Part shown: piece by piece, positions 5,650-5,876 of the stretch
How positions within the stretch are numbered: position 1 is the stretch's first letter
Layout: each line of letters begins with the position of its first letter
The notes under the pieces: model-generated
What the model was told of the DNA's origin: nothing
The model's database searches: none
The model's input: only the letters and a program-made list of their open reading frames with translations
Assembly: GCA_017996515.1 (NCBI GenBank)
Contig: JAGOGU010000090.1
Location: forward strand, 1-5,876
Direction: 5' to 3'
Source: Allobrachymonas sp.
GTDB lineage: Bacteria; Pseudomonadota; Gammaproteobacteria; Burkholderiales; Burkholderiaceae_C
Length of the DNA: 5,876 nucleotides
Position numbers and translations under genes: made by a program

Positions 5650-5876
5650 TTGAAAAGGCTTCTCTGTTTTCTAGTGTCGCTAGCGGCGTGCCTTCACGCG
5701 CAAGCCGGCAGTCCCGCTGCCGGCCATCCGCTGCAGGATGGGGCTGCTGGTGGCGGTTCCGCGCAGCGCCAAGATGCGGGGCTGTACGCTGCCCGCGCAA
5801 CACCACCGGCTATGGCCCAATCGCAGCACATGTACACTCTGCCGCCGCCCGCACTCAATGGCGCGCACAGTCTGGC
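5650..5876 (+). CDS. Exported protein or lipoprotein of unknown function, 3' end beyond the window
   Basis: Open from a TTG at 5650 to the window edge (75 complete codons). The N-terminus MKRLLCFLVSLAACLHAQAG is a clear export signal: two basic residues, a hydrophobic core and a signal peptidase I site A17-Q18-A19. It also contains LAAC at 11-14, a good lipobox, though early for a lipoprotein, so the sorting route is open. The following residues are rich in Ala, Gly, Gln and Pro (including YTLPPPALNG) and suggest a flexible periplasmic or extracellular start; no domain is recognisable. The TTG is preferred because the signal peptide begins exactly there and the frame closes at a TGA at 5626-5628. 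The only purine-rich candidate, GGAAA (5633-5637), is 12 bases away. GC content is high again, unlike the preceding gene. The family is not recognised. Confidence 0.6.
   Translation, partial: MKRLLCFLVSLAACLHAQAGSPAAGHPLQDGAAGGGSAQRQDAGLYAARATPPAMAQSQHMYTLPPPALNGAHSL
5704..5724 (+). repeat. Strong inverted repeat inside the start of the exported-protein gene
   Basis: GCCGGCAG (5704-5711) and CTGCCGGC (5717-5724) pair perfectly around TCCCG. This 8-bp GC-rich stem begins right at the codons after the predicted signal peptidase site. No T-run follows. It may be chance in high-GC coding DNA, or an element slowing translation at the signal-peptide junction. Confidence 0.45.

Noticed and set aside
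1..5876. CRISPR array, insertion sequence or integrase gene
   Set aside because: No regularly spaced repeats, terminal inverted repeats, or transposase/recombinase motifs were seen on either strand.

Overview
The window looks like chromosome of a high-GC betaproteobacterium of the order Burkholderiales, most likely Comamonadaceae. This rests on the pcm-nlpD-rlmD gene order, on the style of the RlmD protein and its extended Fe-S cysteine motif, and on an SAM-fold 'spermidine synthase-like' protein that resembles ones I associate with that family. The genus is not determinable by eye.

Bases 1-3124 hold three plus-strand genes. They are the 3' part of pcm (isoaspartyl protein repair), nlpD (LysM plus degenerate M23 lipoprotein, probably a septal amidase activator) and rlmD (23S rRNA m5U methyltransferase with an Fe-S cluster). 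No rpoS lies between nlpD and rlmD; the gap is only 159 bases. Both gaps in this cluster carry a perfect GC-rich palindrome (589-604 and 1549-1562). Facing rlmD on the minus strand is a spermidine-synthase-fold protein (3213-3974) that lacks the usual aminopropyltransferase signature.

A complete tRNA-Ser(UGA) with encoded CCA (4172-4259) marks a change in composition. After it the DNA becomes clearly less GC-rich. A 472-base stretch (4260-4731) has no gene I can name. One of its frames is open over nearly the whole length apart from two TAA codons, and it contains a perfect 16-base palindrome. Next comes a complete GIY-YIG nuclease-fold protein with a C-terminal DUF4357 domain (4732-5580). 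This arrangement fits a mobile or accessory insertion next to a tRNA gene, but no integrase and no second copy of the tRNA 3' end are in the window.

The last 227 bases return to high GC. They hold the start of a secreted protein or lipoprotein with a TTG start (5650 onward), cut by the window edge and not recognised.

Most of the window is ordinary core genome. The parts worth a second look are the stretch after the tRNA (4260-4731), the DUF4357 nuclease, and the unknown exported protein.
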